Assembly: GCA_900542425.1 (NCBI GenBank)
Contig: UQNQ01000006.1
Location: 15,425 to 79,424, forward strand
Length of the DNA: 64,000 bases
Source of the DNA: an uncultured Eubacteriales bacterium
GTDB taxonomy: Bacteria; Bacillota; Clostridia; Oscillospirales; CAG-272
Direction: 5' to 3'
Positions 33,356 to 42,404 of this stretch are shown here, piece by piece (the stretch's first letter is position 1; every line of letters begins with the position of its first letter). A model generated the notes under the pieces. The model made no database searches. It had not been told where the DNA came from and saw only the letters and a program-made list of their open reading frames with translations. The position numbers and the translations under genes are program-made.

Positions 33356-33621
33356 CTGGCATTTTTTATTGTACCATGATTTACCATAAATAGCAATAGA
33401 TTTTTGAAATTTTGGTGGTTTTTTATGTGAATTATATCATATGATAGATGATATATAGAAAAAATGTCGAAACAAAAAGGAGAAAATGAAAAGTTTTTCT
33501 AGTAGAAAAGACTTGATTTGTCGTGTATAAAAAGATATCAATACCAAAAATAATATTTCAAACAGGGAAGGGCTTGTTATCTATTGCAAAATCTTTTTCC
33601 ATAAGATTTTTACAATAAAAC

Positions 33622-33673
33622 ACCCTCTCTTTTTCGGTGTCATCCGTTCAGATTCTACAAAAAAAGAGAGGGT
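33622..33673 (-). terminator. Probable terminator after nagA
   Basis: 13-bp stem ACCCTCTCTTTTT/AAAAAGAGAGGGT with a 26-base loop; T-rich on the minus strand after the stem. The remainder of 33356-33621 shows no gene. Confidence 0.6.
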
Positions 33674-33682
33674 ATTTGATTT

Positions 33683-34855
33683 TTAAATTCGGGAAAAGAC
33701 CTCATTACCGCCGCACATGCAGTATCGGATGTCTACATTCTCATCAAACAGCAGCAAGTCCGCATCGTATCCTTCCTGAATACTGCCTTTTTCACTGACA
33801 CCAATCACGGATGCCGGTGTTTTGGATGCCATTTCCACAGCTTCCGGGATAGAGATTCCAAGTGTCCGCCGCATGTTGCGCACAAGCATATCCATGGTGG
33901 CAACGCTTCCGGCAAACGCTTTTCTGTCCATCAGCTTCATAACGCCATCTTCGTAAACGGCGGGTACGCCGTTTTTTTGCATATAAACGGTCCCGTCTGC
34001 CATTTCCGTTCCGGCAGGTTCCAGCGCGTCTGTAATCAGAGAAATTTTAGAGGGCCCTTTACATTTATAAATCAAGGAAAGCAACGCAGAAGGAAGATGT
34101 TTTAAATCCGCGATAACGGTTACGGACAATTCGCTTAGCAAAAGTCCCGCTTCCACAACGCCGGCGATTCGGTAGCCGTTTTTTCTTGTTACAGAGGAAC
34201 AGCCTGAATAGATGTGTGTAACGTCAGTAAATCCGAGGGCGACCGCTTGTTTGACGTCATCGAAGGAAGCATCTGAATGTGCAATGGACGCAGTAATTTT
34301 GCGGCGGCGCAGTTCTTCCGCCAAATAGGAAATATCTTCCAGCTCGGGGGCGGCTCCCATCATACGGATACCGTCCCAGGTATCGAGCAGCGCTGTGACG
34401 GACTCTTTGGTAATAGGAAGAATGCTGCCCTCGCTTTGAGCGCCTTTTTGGGTGGGAGAGAGAAACGGTCCTTCCAAATGAACACCGAGAATTGTTCGGT
34501 GACGTTGCTGTCCGGAAGCCTCTTTGACAGCGAGAATGGCAAGCTGCAATCGCGGCACAGGGGACGCGAGCGTTGTCGGAAGAATCGACGTTGTCCCATG
34601 TGCAAGATGCGCGTCGCACATTTGAAGGATGCTGTCAGGGTCACAGTCCATAACACCTTTTCCTCCGCCTCCATGCACATGAATATCAATAAAGCCGGGA
34701 GAAAGGTAAAGGCCTTTGCCATCTATTACGCGCATGGTGTGAAGAGCACCCGGATGGTTGCCGGTGTATATAATTTTTCCGTTCTCGACAATGACGGCAC
34801 AGTCGGAAATTTCCCGTCCCAAAATGACGCGGGAATGAATGAAGCAGGTTTTCAT
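33683..34855 (-). CDS. nagA: N-acetylglucosamine-6-phosphate deacetylase
   Basis: A 390-residue amidohydrolase. Metal and substrate motifs: GFIDIHVHGGGGKGVMD near residue 55, GVHLEGPFLSPTQKGAQ near 125, HSDAS near 195, HIYSGC near 215 and the catalytic Asp in LITDAL near 270. It converts GlcNAc-6-P to GlcN-6-P and acetate. Divergent from the SDR-nagB genes; together they form an amino-sugar catabolic locus. Confidence 0.94.
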   Translation of the reverse strand: MKTCFIHSRVILGREISDCAVIVENGKIIYTGNHPGALHTMRVIDGKGLYLSPGFIDIHVHGGGGKGVMDCDPDSILQMCDAHLAHGTTSILPTTLASPVPRLQLAILAVKEASGQQRHRTILGVHLEGPFLSPTQKGAQSEGSILPITKESVTALLDTWDGIRMMGAAPELEDISYLAEELRRRKITASIAHSDASFDDVKQAVALGFTDVTHIYSGCSSVTRKNGYRIAGVVEAGLLLSELSVTVIADLKHLPSALLSLIYKCKGPSKISLITDALEPAGTEMADGTVYMQKNGVPAVYEDGVMKLMDRKAFAGSVATMDMLVRNMRRTLGISIPEAVEMASKTPASVIGVSEKGSIQEGYDADLLLFDENVDIRYCMCGGNEVFSRI

Positions 34856-34941
34856 TTGCCCTCCCTATCCGTCCGAACGGACGAAAAATTGATAAGCTTC
34901 CGTCTATGTTCTCTGAATATCGGCGGCTATGCTTTTTTATT

Positions 34942-34970
34942 ATGATATATGAGACATTGTGTTTTGTCAA
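34942..34970 (-). promoter_or_regulatory. Promoter of nagA
   Basis: Minus strand TTGACA (34965-34970), 17-bp spacer, TATCAT (34942-34947). Confidence 0.7.
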
Positions 34971-34988
34971 TATTTCTTGAATGACGCC

Positions 34989-35017
34989 TTGACTTTGGCG
35001 CGAAAAGAATATATACT
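34989..35017 (+). promoter_or_regulatory. Promoter of the SDR-nagB genes
   Basis: TTGACT (34989-34994), 17-bp spacer, TATACT (35012-35017), back to back with the nagA promoter 18 bases away, so one regulator could control both. Confidence 0.7.
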
Positions 35018-35052
35018 CAAGTTAACATCGAAAATGGAAGGGGGAATATCGT

Positions 35053-35868
35053 TTGAAGCCGAGATTTTCCGGGAAAAAAGTACTGATTACCGGTGCGTCA
35101 AGCGGGATCGGCAGAGCATGTGCACTGGCTTTTGCCAGAGAGGGGGCATCTCTTGCGCTTGTGGCAAGGAATGAGGAGCGTCTTTCTTCCGTTGCCGGAG
35201 AATGCCGGGCATTTGGCGTGCAGACGGAGACATTTCTTGCTGACGTTTCGGTCAAGGATGAAATACAAGCGGCTGTCAGTCGTGCTGTTGAGGCTTTGGG
35301 AGGAATGGATATTGTGCATGCCAATGCCGGTATTTATCTTCGTATGCCGGCAAAAGAGCTGACACCCTCACAGATCGAGCGTATTATGAATACCAATTTT
35401 TACGGAACGCTGCATACTTTTTACGCCATACTGCCGCATTTTCTTGAGAAAAAAAGCGGAAGCATCGTTGTTACCGTTTCCATGGACGGCAAAAAGGGTG
35501 TGCCGCCTGATGCGGCATATGTCGCGTCAAAATTTGCTTTGAACGGATTTTTGCAAGTGGCAAGACAAGAATTGCTTCCTCTTGGTATCCATGTCGGTGC
35601 GGTGTTCCCGAGCCGGACGGATACACCGCAGATCGCGCATGTGGATTGCCCGAAAATTACACCGAAGGCGGATCCGGCTTTGGTTGCGAAAGCGGTGCTG
35701 AAATGTGTCTATCAAAAGAAAAAAGAGATTCTTGTTCCGGGCTTTTCTACAAAACTACTGGTTTTGGCGGATGCGTTTTCTCCGTCGCTCGGTGATTGGA
35801 TGGTGAGAACCTTCCATCTTGACGGTGAGGAAACCGGAGAATCTGCTGTAAAAGAACCCGGCTTGTGA
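35053..35868 (+). CDS. SDR-family NAD(P)-dependent oxidoreductase
   Basis: A 271-residue classical short-chain dehydrogenase. Cofactor motif TGASSGIGRACA near residue 14, NAG at about 92, catalytic YVASK near 156, with the expected Ser in VTVSMDGKKG. Start is a TTG at 35053 after a GGGGGA-type site. Substrate unknown; the position between nagA and nagB suggests a sugar or amino-sugar derivative (inference). Confidence 0.88.
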   Translation: MKPRFSGKKVLITGASSGIGRACALAFAREGASLALVARNEERLSSVAGECRAFGVQTETFLADVSVKDEIQAAVSRAVEALGGMDIVHANAGIYLRMPAKELTPSQIERIMNTNFYGTLHTFYAILPHFLEKKSGSIVVTVSMDGKKGVPPDAAYVASKFALNGFLQVARQELLPLGIHVGAVFPSRTDTPQIAHVDCPKITPKADPALVAKAVLKCVYQKKKEILVPGFSTKLLVLADAFSPSLGDWMVRTFHLDGEETGESAVKEPGL

Positions 35869-35933
35869 GATTCGTTTTTTGTTAAGCACCGGCTGACATA
35901 GTAAAATGGTTTATGATAAACGGAGGAATGAAA

Positions 35934-36680
35934 ATGGAGAAAACTTATACGATAAAAGCGTTTGAAACAAGGGGGGAAATGGGACGGGCTGCGGCTCGGG
36001 ATGTTGCGGCGGTGATTCGGAAGTTATTTGAGGTGAAGAAAAGCATCCGCATGATTTTTGCGGCGGCACCCTCGCAATCCGACTTCCTTGACGCTTTTAC
36101 CTCGGATAAAAGCGTTGATTTCTCCAGAATCCACGCGTTCCATATGGATGAATATATCGGACTTAATCCCGACGCGCCGCAGGGGTTTGGCAACTTTCTG
36201 CGGGAATCGCTGTTTTCCAAGGTTTGCTTTGCCAGTGTGTCTTATCTTAACGGTGGCGCTCCCGATATGGATGCCGAATGCCGGCGGTACGCCGCACTTC
36301 TGGAAGAGGAGCCCATTGACATCGTGTGTCTCGGGATCGGGGAGAATGGACATATTGCATTCAATGATCCCGCGGTTGCTGATTTCCATGACAAGAAAAA
36401 AGTTAAAATTGTGGAACTTGACGCCGTTTGCAGGCAGCAGCAGGTCAATGACGGCTGTTTTTCCTCGCTGTCTGAGGTCCCAACGCATGCTGTGACACTG
36501 ACCGTTCCGATGCTGACTTCGGCAGCGTATCATTTTTGTATCGTTCCCACGGCCCGTAAGGCGGCGGCGGTACGCGGTGCGGTATATGGCGCGCTTTCGG
36601 AAACATGTCCCGCGACCGCTCTCAGGACATGTGACAACATGACGCTGTATCTTGACCGCGAGAGTGCTTCTGAACTTTGA
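35934..36680 (+). CDS. nagB: Glucosamine-6-phosphate deaminase
   Basis: A 248-residue NagB/6-phosphogluconolactonase-fold protein. AAAPSQSDFLDAF, RIHAFHMDEYIGL, GIGENGHIAFNDP and a C-terminal regulatory-like stretch are seen. It converts GlcN-6-P to Fru-6-P and ammonia. ATG 35934 is chosen because GGAGG is 7 bases upstream. It lies 65 bases after the SDR gene. The N-terminus is slightly divergent from housekeeping NagB (AAAPSQ in place of GxxTG-type), so it may act on a variant sugar. Confidence 0.87.
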   Translation: MEKTYTIKAFETRGEMGRAAARDVAAVIRKLFEVKKSIRMIFAAAPSQSDFLDAFTSDKSVDFSRIHAFHMDEYIGLNPDAPQGFGNFLRESLFSKVCFASVSYLNGGAPDMDAECRRYAALLEEEPIDIVCLGIGENGHIAFNDPAVADFHDKKKVKIVELDAVCRQQQVNDGCFSSLSEVPTHAVTLTVPMLTSAAYHFCIVPTARKAAAVRGAVYGALSETCPATALRTCDNMTLYLDRESASEL

Positions 36681-36885
36681 GTGCTATGACAAAAGAATTT
36701 GGTGATATGTCGCTTTAAGCGTTGTGAGAATTGTTTCCCGTTGCGCTTTCGGTGCCATGTCAGGGGTGGCGTGATGGATATGTCAGTCGGCACAGGTAAT
36801 TAAAAACACCCAAAAAGAAAATATCCGGAGGCTCAGTCAAATCGGGAGCATGGCGGTCTCGTGCATGATGGTTAAAACTGATTAC

Positions 36886-36926
36886 TGGCATCCTTTTGGA
36901 GACGGATATCTCTAAAAAGGATGCCA
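36886..36926. repeat. Hairpin in a 510-base non-coding gap
   Basis: 12-bp stem TGGCATCCTTTT / AAAAGGATGCCA (36886-36926) with further inner pairing. The gap 36681-37190 between nagB and the next gene has no convincing gene or promoter. Its middle (about 36880-37080) looks like a degenerate or repeat-type sequence. Confidence 0.4.
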
Positions 36927-37190
36927 CGCGTATTTTCCTTTGCGTCTTGTGAGGTTCGGCAAATAGAATGAACTGTATTTCTGGGATTCTTTACAGAAAA
37001 ATCTTGCGGCGGCGCACCAATGGAAATGCCTGGAGGTCTAGTTTCTTCCATTTTGCCGTCATGACAGAGAACCGGATTACTGGTGCGAAAAGACTTTGGT
37101 GAACCATATTCTGGCGGCAAAGACAGCGCTTCCGGAACGATGCGGAAAAATATAGAAAGGTGCCCCTTTGCTTGGGGAGGTAAAGATACT

Positions 37191-38918
37191 ATGAAAGAAA
37201 TCATGCGCTTTGATTTTGGAAACAGTACCGTTCGTGCGGATGATGGGTTCCTCAAAATGGAACGGCTCTATACCTCTTGTCATTTTATGTGGATGACGGA
37301 ACTGAAAAACAGGTGGAGAAGAGAAACGGAAGTATCGCCTTTCCGGGATTTCGTATTTGCGGAAAAATCCGAATTCCGAATGGCACTGCCGCCTTCCAAT
37401 TATCGTTTGCGGCTATATTTTTATGATCCTGACGAAAAGCGTGAGCCTTTTTCGGTTCGACTGTGCAGTGTTGTCTCTGATACGCCGTTATTTGCAGGCA
37501 AGGTATATTCAGAAACAAAAATCGATATTCCAAAGGGAGAGAAGGTTACCGTCGATCTTCTTTTATCGCATGAGACGGGACAGGTTGCGGTAGATTTCTA
37601 CGGACAGGAGAATGGCGGATTTTTTATCAATGGCATGGATGTTCTCGCTTGTGGAGACGTCAGCCCGGGCAAGCTGTTCGCGGATGCGCCGGAACAGACA
37701 CTTCCGCCCAAAGCCGAAGTTCTAACAAACGGCGTGTTTGATCCTGAGGGCGCGCTTTCCCGCTCTTGTGAATGGCTGATGGCACATCGGACTGTCGATG
37801 GTTTTCTCGGCGATTATGAAATGAACAAGCGTCTTTGGTATACCTCTTCCTATCCGCTTCGTACCTTGCTTGCCGGATATGAAATTTTCGGAAAACAAGA
37901 GTATTATGACGCGGCAAAAACGATTTTCGATCGTTTTGTCGGAGAACAGCTGCCGGAGGGAAGCTTTACGCAGGCATACCGCGGCACGCCGACAAAGGGG
38001 CTGACGGAAGAAGAACTGGAACGGGTACGCCACGGCAATTGGATGAATCTTGCGGATATCGGCAGCATGGTTGCAGCGCTTGCTGTTATGTGCCGATATG
38101 CAAAGGAGCCGGAGAGAACCGATTATATCGGTGCGGTACAGCATTATCTGGATGACTGGGCGATGCGTTACCGCAGGGAAAACGGCGGCTTTGACAACGG
38201 ATGGGTTCACGGACCCGCCAAAAAGGTTTACAGCGTGTCCACTGCCTCGACAGCACTTTCCATGATGTTAATCGGTCAGGCGGCGGGAATTCGAAAATAT
38301 CGGGAGATTGCGGACGCGGCGGTATCTCTTCTTGCCGATCGGTGGGGAGAAAACGGTGAAAATTGGAATTTCATTTTTGACGGAACTTATCCGGGACATG
38401 ATCATTATCAGAATGTATTGGAGTTTGGCGACGGATTTTATACGATGGAGGCAATCAGTGCGGCACTTGCCGTCTCAGATAACGCTGCTTTAAGGAAAAA
38501 GTTGTTTGAGGCGCTGCGGCGTTATTTGTTTGGTTCTGCCGGAATTCTCAGATTTTTGAAAGAGGCGCCGTGGTGGCCGATTCAAAATGTCTGGAACAAC
38601 TCCAAAAGCGCCGGCAATCCGATTTTGCTTCAAGATTTTCTTGAATACGGTAAAGAGTTCGGCGCGAGTGGGAAGGAGCTTGAAACATGTGCCGTTCTCT
38701 ATGAGCAGTGCGGAAAATTCCTTTGTACACCGGAATATGCTGCACAAATCGGCGTGATGGCAGAGGATCCGAAAGGAAATCCGCCGTTTCGGTTGCACAG
38801 CATTCAATCATGGACAGGATGCGCTGTTGCCGCGACAGGCTTTGCCGGTATTGCTTACGCGAATATGATAAAACCGGGTATTATTTATTTAAAACAGAAG
38901 GGAAAAGCGGAACCGTGA
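37191..38918 (+). CDS. Putative (alpha/alpha)6-barrel glycoside hydrolase-like protein with N-terminal beta-sandwich
   Basis: A 575-residue cytosolic protein without signal peptide. Residues about 1-150 look like a beta-sandwich, malectin-like sugar-binding domain (FDFGNSTVRADDGFLKM, YRLRLYFYDPDEKREPFSV). Residues about 180-570 are helical with repeated aromatic and Gly-rich turns (RRENGGFDNGWVHGPAKKVYSVSTASTALSMMLIG, NVLEFGDGFYTMEAISAAL, SWTGCAVAATGFAGIAYANM) typical of six-hairpin glycosidases. The exact family is not recognised. The ATG at 37191 has GGAGG 10 bases upstream. Its stop overlaps the AGE epimerase start by one base. Confidence 0.65.
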   Translation: MKEIMRFDFGNSTVRADDGFLKMERLYTSCHFMWMTELKNRWRRETEVSPFRDFVFAEKSEFRMALPPSNYRLRLYFYDPDEKREPFSVRLCSVVSDTPLFAGKVYSETKIDIPKGEKVTVDLLLSHETGQVAVDFYGQENGGFFINGMDVLACGDVSPGKLFADAPEQTLPPKAEVLTNGVFDPEGALSRSCEWLMAHRTVDGFLGDYEMNKRLWYTSSYPLRTLLAGYEIFGKQEYYDAAKTIFDRFVGEQLPEGSFTQAYRGTPTKGLTEEELERVRHGNWMNLADIGSMVAALAVMCRYAKEPERTDYIGAVQHYLDDWAMRYRRENGGFDNGWVHGPAKKVYSVSTASTALSMMLIGQAAGIRKYREIADAAVSLLADRWGENGENWNFIFDGTYPGHDHYQNVLEFGDGFYTMEAISAALAVSDNAALRKKLFEALRRYLFGSAGILRFLKEAPWWPIQNVWNNSKSAGNPILLQDFLEYGKEFGASGKELETCAVLYEQCGKFLCTPEYAAQIGVMAEDPKGNPPFRLHSIQSWTGCAVAATGFAGIAYANMIKPGIIYLKQKGKAEP

Positions 38919-40171
38919 TGAACAAAGAACTTGTAAAAGAAAGGGAATTTTACCTGACGGAACTGTATGAAAACATCCTTCCTTTTTGGGAGAAATACGC
39001 GCCGGATAACGAATATGGCGGCTATTTTACTTGTTTTTCCGGAAACGGAGGAGAACTTCTTTCTAAAGACAAATACATATGGTCACAGGGACGCATGCTT
39101 TGGATTCTTTCACGCCTGCTTGGAAGGGAGGAAGTGACAGGAGCAAGACGGGAAGCACTTCGGTGCGGCGCAGCAAAGACGGCGCGCTTCCTTATGGATC
39201 ATTCGCTCTTGCCCTCTGGCAACTGCGTTTTCTTAACACAACGTGACGGGACGCCCAAGGCAATCGGAGGCGTTTATGATACCAGTCTTTATGCGGATTG
39301 CTTTGTGATCATCGGACTTGCCGAGTATGCGGCGGCTGAGGATAACAGAGATGCTCTCCGTTTTGCCGGTCATTTATATGAAACGGCACTGCGGCGGTAC
39401 CGCCGTGGGGAATATCGTACTGATCCCTATCCAGTTCCGCGCGGCTATCGGACACACGGGCTTCCTATGATTTTTACGAATACGTCACGCACGCTTGCCG
39501 ATGCAATGAAAAAACTCGGCGATCCTTCTTTTTCTGATATTTCTCATCTGGCATATACATTTGCCTGTGACGTATTCGAACATTTCATAGATGAAAACGG
39601 GGTCTTGCATGAGATGATCCCAGTGGACGGCGGATTCGACAATAAAACGATGCTTGGCAGATATATCAATCCCGGGCATACGATTGAGGATTGCTGGTTC
39701 ATGCAGACAGAATGGACGCTTGCGGGAGATACAGAGCGCACAGAAAAAACATCGGATTTGCTGTCGAAAACGCTTTCTCTCGGTTGGGACAGCGAATATG
39801 GCGGGATCCGCTTGTTTGTCGACTTGACCGGTGGGGCGCCGTGCGGAGATATCCCGGATTCTTCGGAACCCATGATAAAAAAAGTAACAGAAGATGGCAT
39901 GAGCAAGCTCTGGTGGCCGCATGCGGAGGCGCTGTATTCTACGATGCTTTTCAGCAGGGATGATAACATTTTGGGCTGGTATCGCAAAGTAAAGGAATAT
40001 GCTTTTTCTACCTTCCCCAACCGTGAAAATGACAGAGGCGAATGGATTCAGATCCGGGATCGTACCGGAAAACCGGAGAATCGTGTGGTGGCTTTGCCGG
40101 TGAAAGACCCCTTCCATATCATGCGGAGTTTTATTCTGATGATGGAACTGTGTGAATCCTGCGGCTCATAA
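38918..40171 (+). CDS. AGE-family epimerase/isomerase (N-acylglucosamine 2-epimerase family)
   Basis: A 417-residue (alpha/alpha)6-barrel epimerase. Seen: EYGGYFTCFSGNGG, KYIWSQGRMLWILSRL, GGVYDTSLYADCFVIIGLAEYA, NPGHTIEDCWFM and WWPHAEALYSTML, which hold the conserved His and Glu of the family. It interconverts GlcNAc/ManNAc or related sugars; the substrate cannot be fixed. Overlap of one base with the upstream hydrolase gene (TGATG) implies coupled translation. Confidence 0.85.
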   Translation: MNKELVKEREFYLTELYENILPFWEKYAPDNEYGGYFTCFSGNGGELLSKDKYIWSQGRMLWILSRLLGREEVTGARREALRCGAAKTARFLMDHSLLPSGNCVFLTQRDGTPKAIGGVYDTSLYADCFVIIGLAEYAAAEDNRDALRFAGHLYETALRRYRRGEYRTDPYPVPRGYRTHGLPMIFTNTSRTLADAMKKLGDPSFSDISHLAYTFACDVFEHFIDENGVLHEMIPVDGGFDNKTMLGRYINPGHTIEDCWFMQTEWTLAGDTERTEKTSDLLSKTLSLGWDSEYGGIRLFVDLTGGAPCGDIPDSSEPMIKKVTEDGMSKLWWPHAEALYSTMLFSRDDNILGWYRKVKEYAFSTFPNRENDRGEWIQIRDRTGKPENRVVALPVKDPFHIMRSFILMMELCESCGS

Positions 40172-40263
40172 GTTTTTGGTATAAGGTATTAGAAATGTTT
40201 ATAAAATTGTCTATCATTCGTTGAAAAACTGGGTGTGATGATGGGATTTTCCCTGTATGAAAA

Positions 40264-40304
40264 ACATGGGGAGACAAGTATTTACTTGTCTCCCTATGTT
40301 AATT
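40264..40304 (+). terminator. Terminator after the AGE epimerase gene
   Basis: Long stem built on GGGGAGACAAGTA / TACTTGTCTCCC (about 40264-40299) with a 2-base loop, then TTAATTT. Confidence 0.65.
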
Positions 40305-40417
40305 TATCCGGGAAGGAAAAATCAGAAATGTCATAATCGCTTTTATCGATTTTTTGATAGAGAAGGCTTTTTATTGGACATAGCCGGAATTTGCATGCAG
40401 AATTATGCAAAATATAG

Positions 40418-40467
40418 TTGACAAGATTTTAAGCCTTCTGTATAATATCAAGTATACAGACGTATAA
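40418..40467 (+). promoter_or_regulatory. Promoter and putative operator of the BlaI-like regulator gene
   Basis: TTGACA (40418-40423), 17-bp spacer, TATAAT (40441-40446), then a dyad TATAC-AGAC-GTATA (40453-40466) over the expected transcription start. A dyad here fits autorepression by the BlaI/MecI-type regulator encoded 45 bases further on. Confidence 0.7.
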
Positions 40468-40510
40468 ATCTTGCTTGATAACGATTCTTGAGAGAAAGAG
40501 GATATCTGAA

Positions 40511-40903
40511 ATGAAAAGACTTCCGGACACAGAATATGATGTGATGAGGGTAATTTGGACCAATCCTTCTCCGATTACGACGACGGTCATCATGGAAAAG
40601 CTGGGGCGTGAACGCGGATGGGCTGTTCCGGCGCTTATTACGATGCTTAACCGCCTGAATGAAAAAGGGTTTATTTATTCCGAGAAAAAAGGAAAAATGC
40701 GATACTATTACCCGCTTATCAAAAAGCATGATTATTTGGAATTTGTAACCAACGAATTTATGGAAAAGTATCACGGCGGATCCTTTACCAGCTTTTTTGC
40801 CACATTGTTTGACCTTCGTATGGTATCCGATGAGACGCTTGATTCGTTTGTTTTATGGGTTAAACAGCATAGACAGGAGTTTCGCCGCTATATTCCGGAC
40901 TAA
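40511..40903 (+). CDS. BlaI/MecI/CopY family transcriptional regulator
   Basis: A 130-residue winged-helix repressor. RLPDTEYDVMRVIWTNPSPITTTVIMEKL is the family N-terminus, followed by the recognition helix region WAVPALITMLNRLNEKGFIYSEKKGKMRYYYPL. In beta-lactam systems such proteins are cleaved after signalling by a BlaR1-type metalloprotease, but no blaR1 or beta-lactamase gene is adjacent. It is convergent with the DUF4830 gene, which ends 3 bases away. Confidence 0.88.
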   Translation: MKRLPDTEYDVMRVIWTNPSPITTTVIMEKLGRERGWAVPALITMLNRLNEKGFIYSEKKGKMRYYYPLIKKHDYLEFVTNEFMEKYHGGSFTSFFATLFDLRMVSDETLDSFVLWVKQHRQEFRRYIPD

Positions 40904-40905
40904 CG

Positions 40906-41388
40906 TCAGCTTGCCGCGCCCGGTGCGGAAAAGCCATGAACAAAGCCGTTTACATCGGCAGAACAGACATCTCCCCCAACAACTTTATCCTTGTAAACGA
41001 GCAGGCTGATATAAACAGTACCGTCATAGTCAGGGTAATTGGTTACCTTATATGTATATCTTGTAACGGTTTTTCCTTTATATTTGGAAAGATTGAGACC
41101 TTGTTCTTTCTGCATTTCGTTGTAGCCGAGATAAATTTTATCGAATGATTCCGGAACTACAACTTCTACCTCTTCAACGGGTGTTTCTTCTACTTCCCAG
41201 CCGAATTGTGAGATAAAATCGATACGGTCACTGTTTTCATAAATTTTGGAATATGAAATGCTGGACGTTGGTTCGGCATCGTCCGCATAGGTGGGGATCA
41301 GCGCCACCAGCGTGATGAGTACGACAACGGAAAGTACAATGGCACATATAAATTTAATCGTTGCCGAACGAATCGAATATACAAACAT
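40906..41388 (-). CDS. DUF4830 domain-containing membrane-anchored protein
   Basis: A 160-residue protein with one N-terminal membrane helix (residues about 10-33) and a C-terminal DUF4830 domain: FGWEVEETPVEEVEVVVPESFDKIYLGYNEMQKEQGLNLSKYKGKTVTRYTYKV through VVGGDVCSADVNGFVHGF. Function unknown; likely faces outside. GGAGG lies 9-10 bases upstream. Confidence 0.85.
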   Translation of the reverse strand: MFVYSIRSATIKFICAIVLSVVVLITLVALIPTYADDAEPTSSISYSKIYENSDRIDFISQFGWEVEETPVEEVEVVVPESFDKIYLGYNEMQKEQGLNLSKYKGKTVTRYTYKVTNYPDYDGTVYISLLVYKDKVVGGDVCSADVNGFVHGFSAPGAAS

Positions 41389-41459
41389 AAAAAATATCCT
41401 CCGAATTCATATTTTCATTTATGAAATATTTATTCGGAGGATTCTTTTTCTATGACTTT

Positions 41460-42122
41460 TTAATCATTTTCTTCATGAGTATCGTCAGAATTTTCTGTGC
41501 TTTCAGAAATTTCTTCTTCACTGGATTCTTTCTTTTTTCCTTTTGCCGGAGAGACTGTCTTCTTTTGCGGGGCAGGCTCTTTCTTTTTATCCATTTGTGT
41601 ATCTGTTTGGATGGAATTATAAGCATGCATGGCAACTGTTCTTGCCGCGCTTGCTTTTAATGTGTTCTCAATGGCGATATAGCTTAGGATTTCATCGTTA
41701 TGGGAAGCTTCTACCGCGATATTTGCTTTTTTAATGGAAGAAGAAAGCTCGTTTTCATACATTCTTGCAAATTCGTCAAGCACATCTTCAATACTGCCTG
41801 CCGCAATGCTGCGTTTAATGATATCGGAAACGGCGGAAATTTCCATGACAGGCTTCATCGCACAGACAATCATAAGGATAGCAAGGTGTGTCCGATTGTA
41901 TTTTTTATTTTTCGGAGGAGGGAGCACACCGCTTTTCACGTAATTATTGATCATCGATGGTGTCAGCAAACCTTTTCCGTCAATATACAGAGCGCCGAGA
42001 TTTTTTTCTGCGAGTCCGATAACCTGATCCATATAAAGCTCAAATTCCGGAAGTTCGTTCCACCTTGGAATATGAATGGCGGAAACGGCGGCGATCGTGC
42101 TTAGAAATATCTTTTTTTCCAT
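41460..42122 (-). CDS. DUF1836 domain-containing protein
   Basis: A 220-residue protein with a DUF1836 domain (LLTPSMINNYVKSGVLPPPKNKKYNRTHLAILMIVCAMK, residues about 55-95), which resembles a MerR-type helix-turn-helix, then a helical part and a low-complexity, charged C-terminal tail rich in Lys, Ser and Glu (about 180-220). Probably a regulator. ATG 42122 is chosen because GGAGG is 5 bases upstream. Confidence 0.83.
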   Translation of the reverse strand: MEKKIFLSTIAAVSAIHIPRWNELPEFELYMDQVIGLAEKNLGALYIDGKGLLTPSMINNYVKSGVLPPPKNKKYNRTHLAILMIVCAMKPVMEISAVSDIIKRSIAAGSIEDVLDEFARMYENELSSSIKKANIAVEASHNDEILSYIAIENTLKASAARTVAMHAYNSIQTDTQMDKKKEPAPQKKTVSPAKGKKKESSEEEISESTENSDDTHEEND

Positions 42123-42319
42123 GGTTACCTCCATGTGGATAATATAAAGGTCGGTCGCGTCATACAGATTTTTTTAAAAATTTACGCTGCGGACGCAAAA
42201 TTTAAGATTATGGTTCACATTTTCAGGGTATCCTATATTTAGTTATGGACAGTATACCATATCTTTGGCAAAATTGCAAGCGTGTCGAAAAAAACAGATA
42301 ATATTTTTTGGGAAAACCA

Positions 42320-42348
42320 TTGACATTATTAAAATTACCGTATATAAT
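42320..42348 (+). promoter_or_regulatory. Promoter of the SGNH hydrolase gene
   Basis: TTGACA (42320-42325), 17-bp spacer, TATAAT (42343-42348). Confidence 0.85.
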
Positions 42349-42404
42349 AGTTTTGGAAACCAGATGAAGTGATTTTTTTGTTCGTAGAAATTTGGAGGTG
42401 TGAG

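Noticed and set aside
36872..37255. 127-codon minus-strand frame in the nagB downstream gap
   Set aside because: Overlaps the ribosome binding site and start of the next gene, has no recognised family and no start signal.
40511..41388. BlaR1-like sensor role for the DUF4830 protein next to the BlaI-type regulator
   Set aside because: It has one membrane helix and no HEXXH metalloprotease motif, and it is convergent with the regulator gene.
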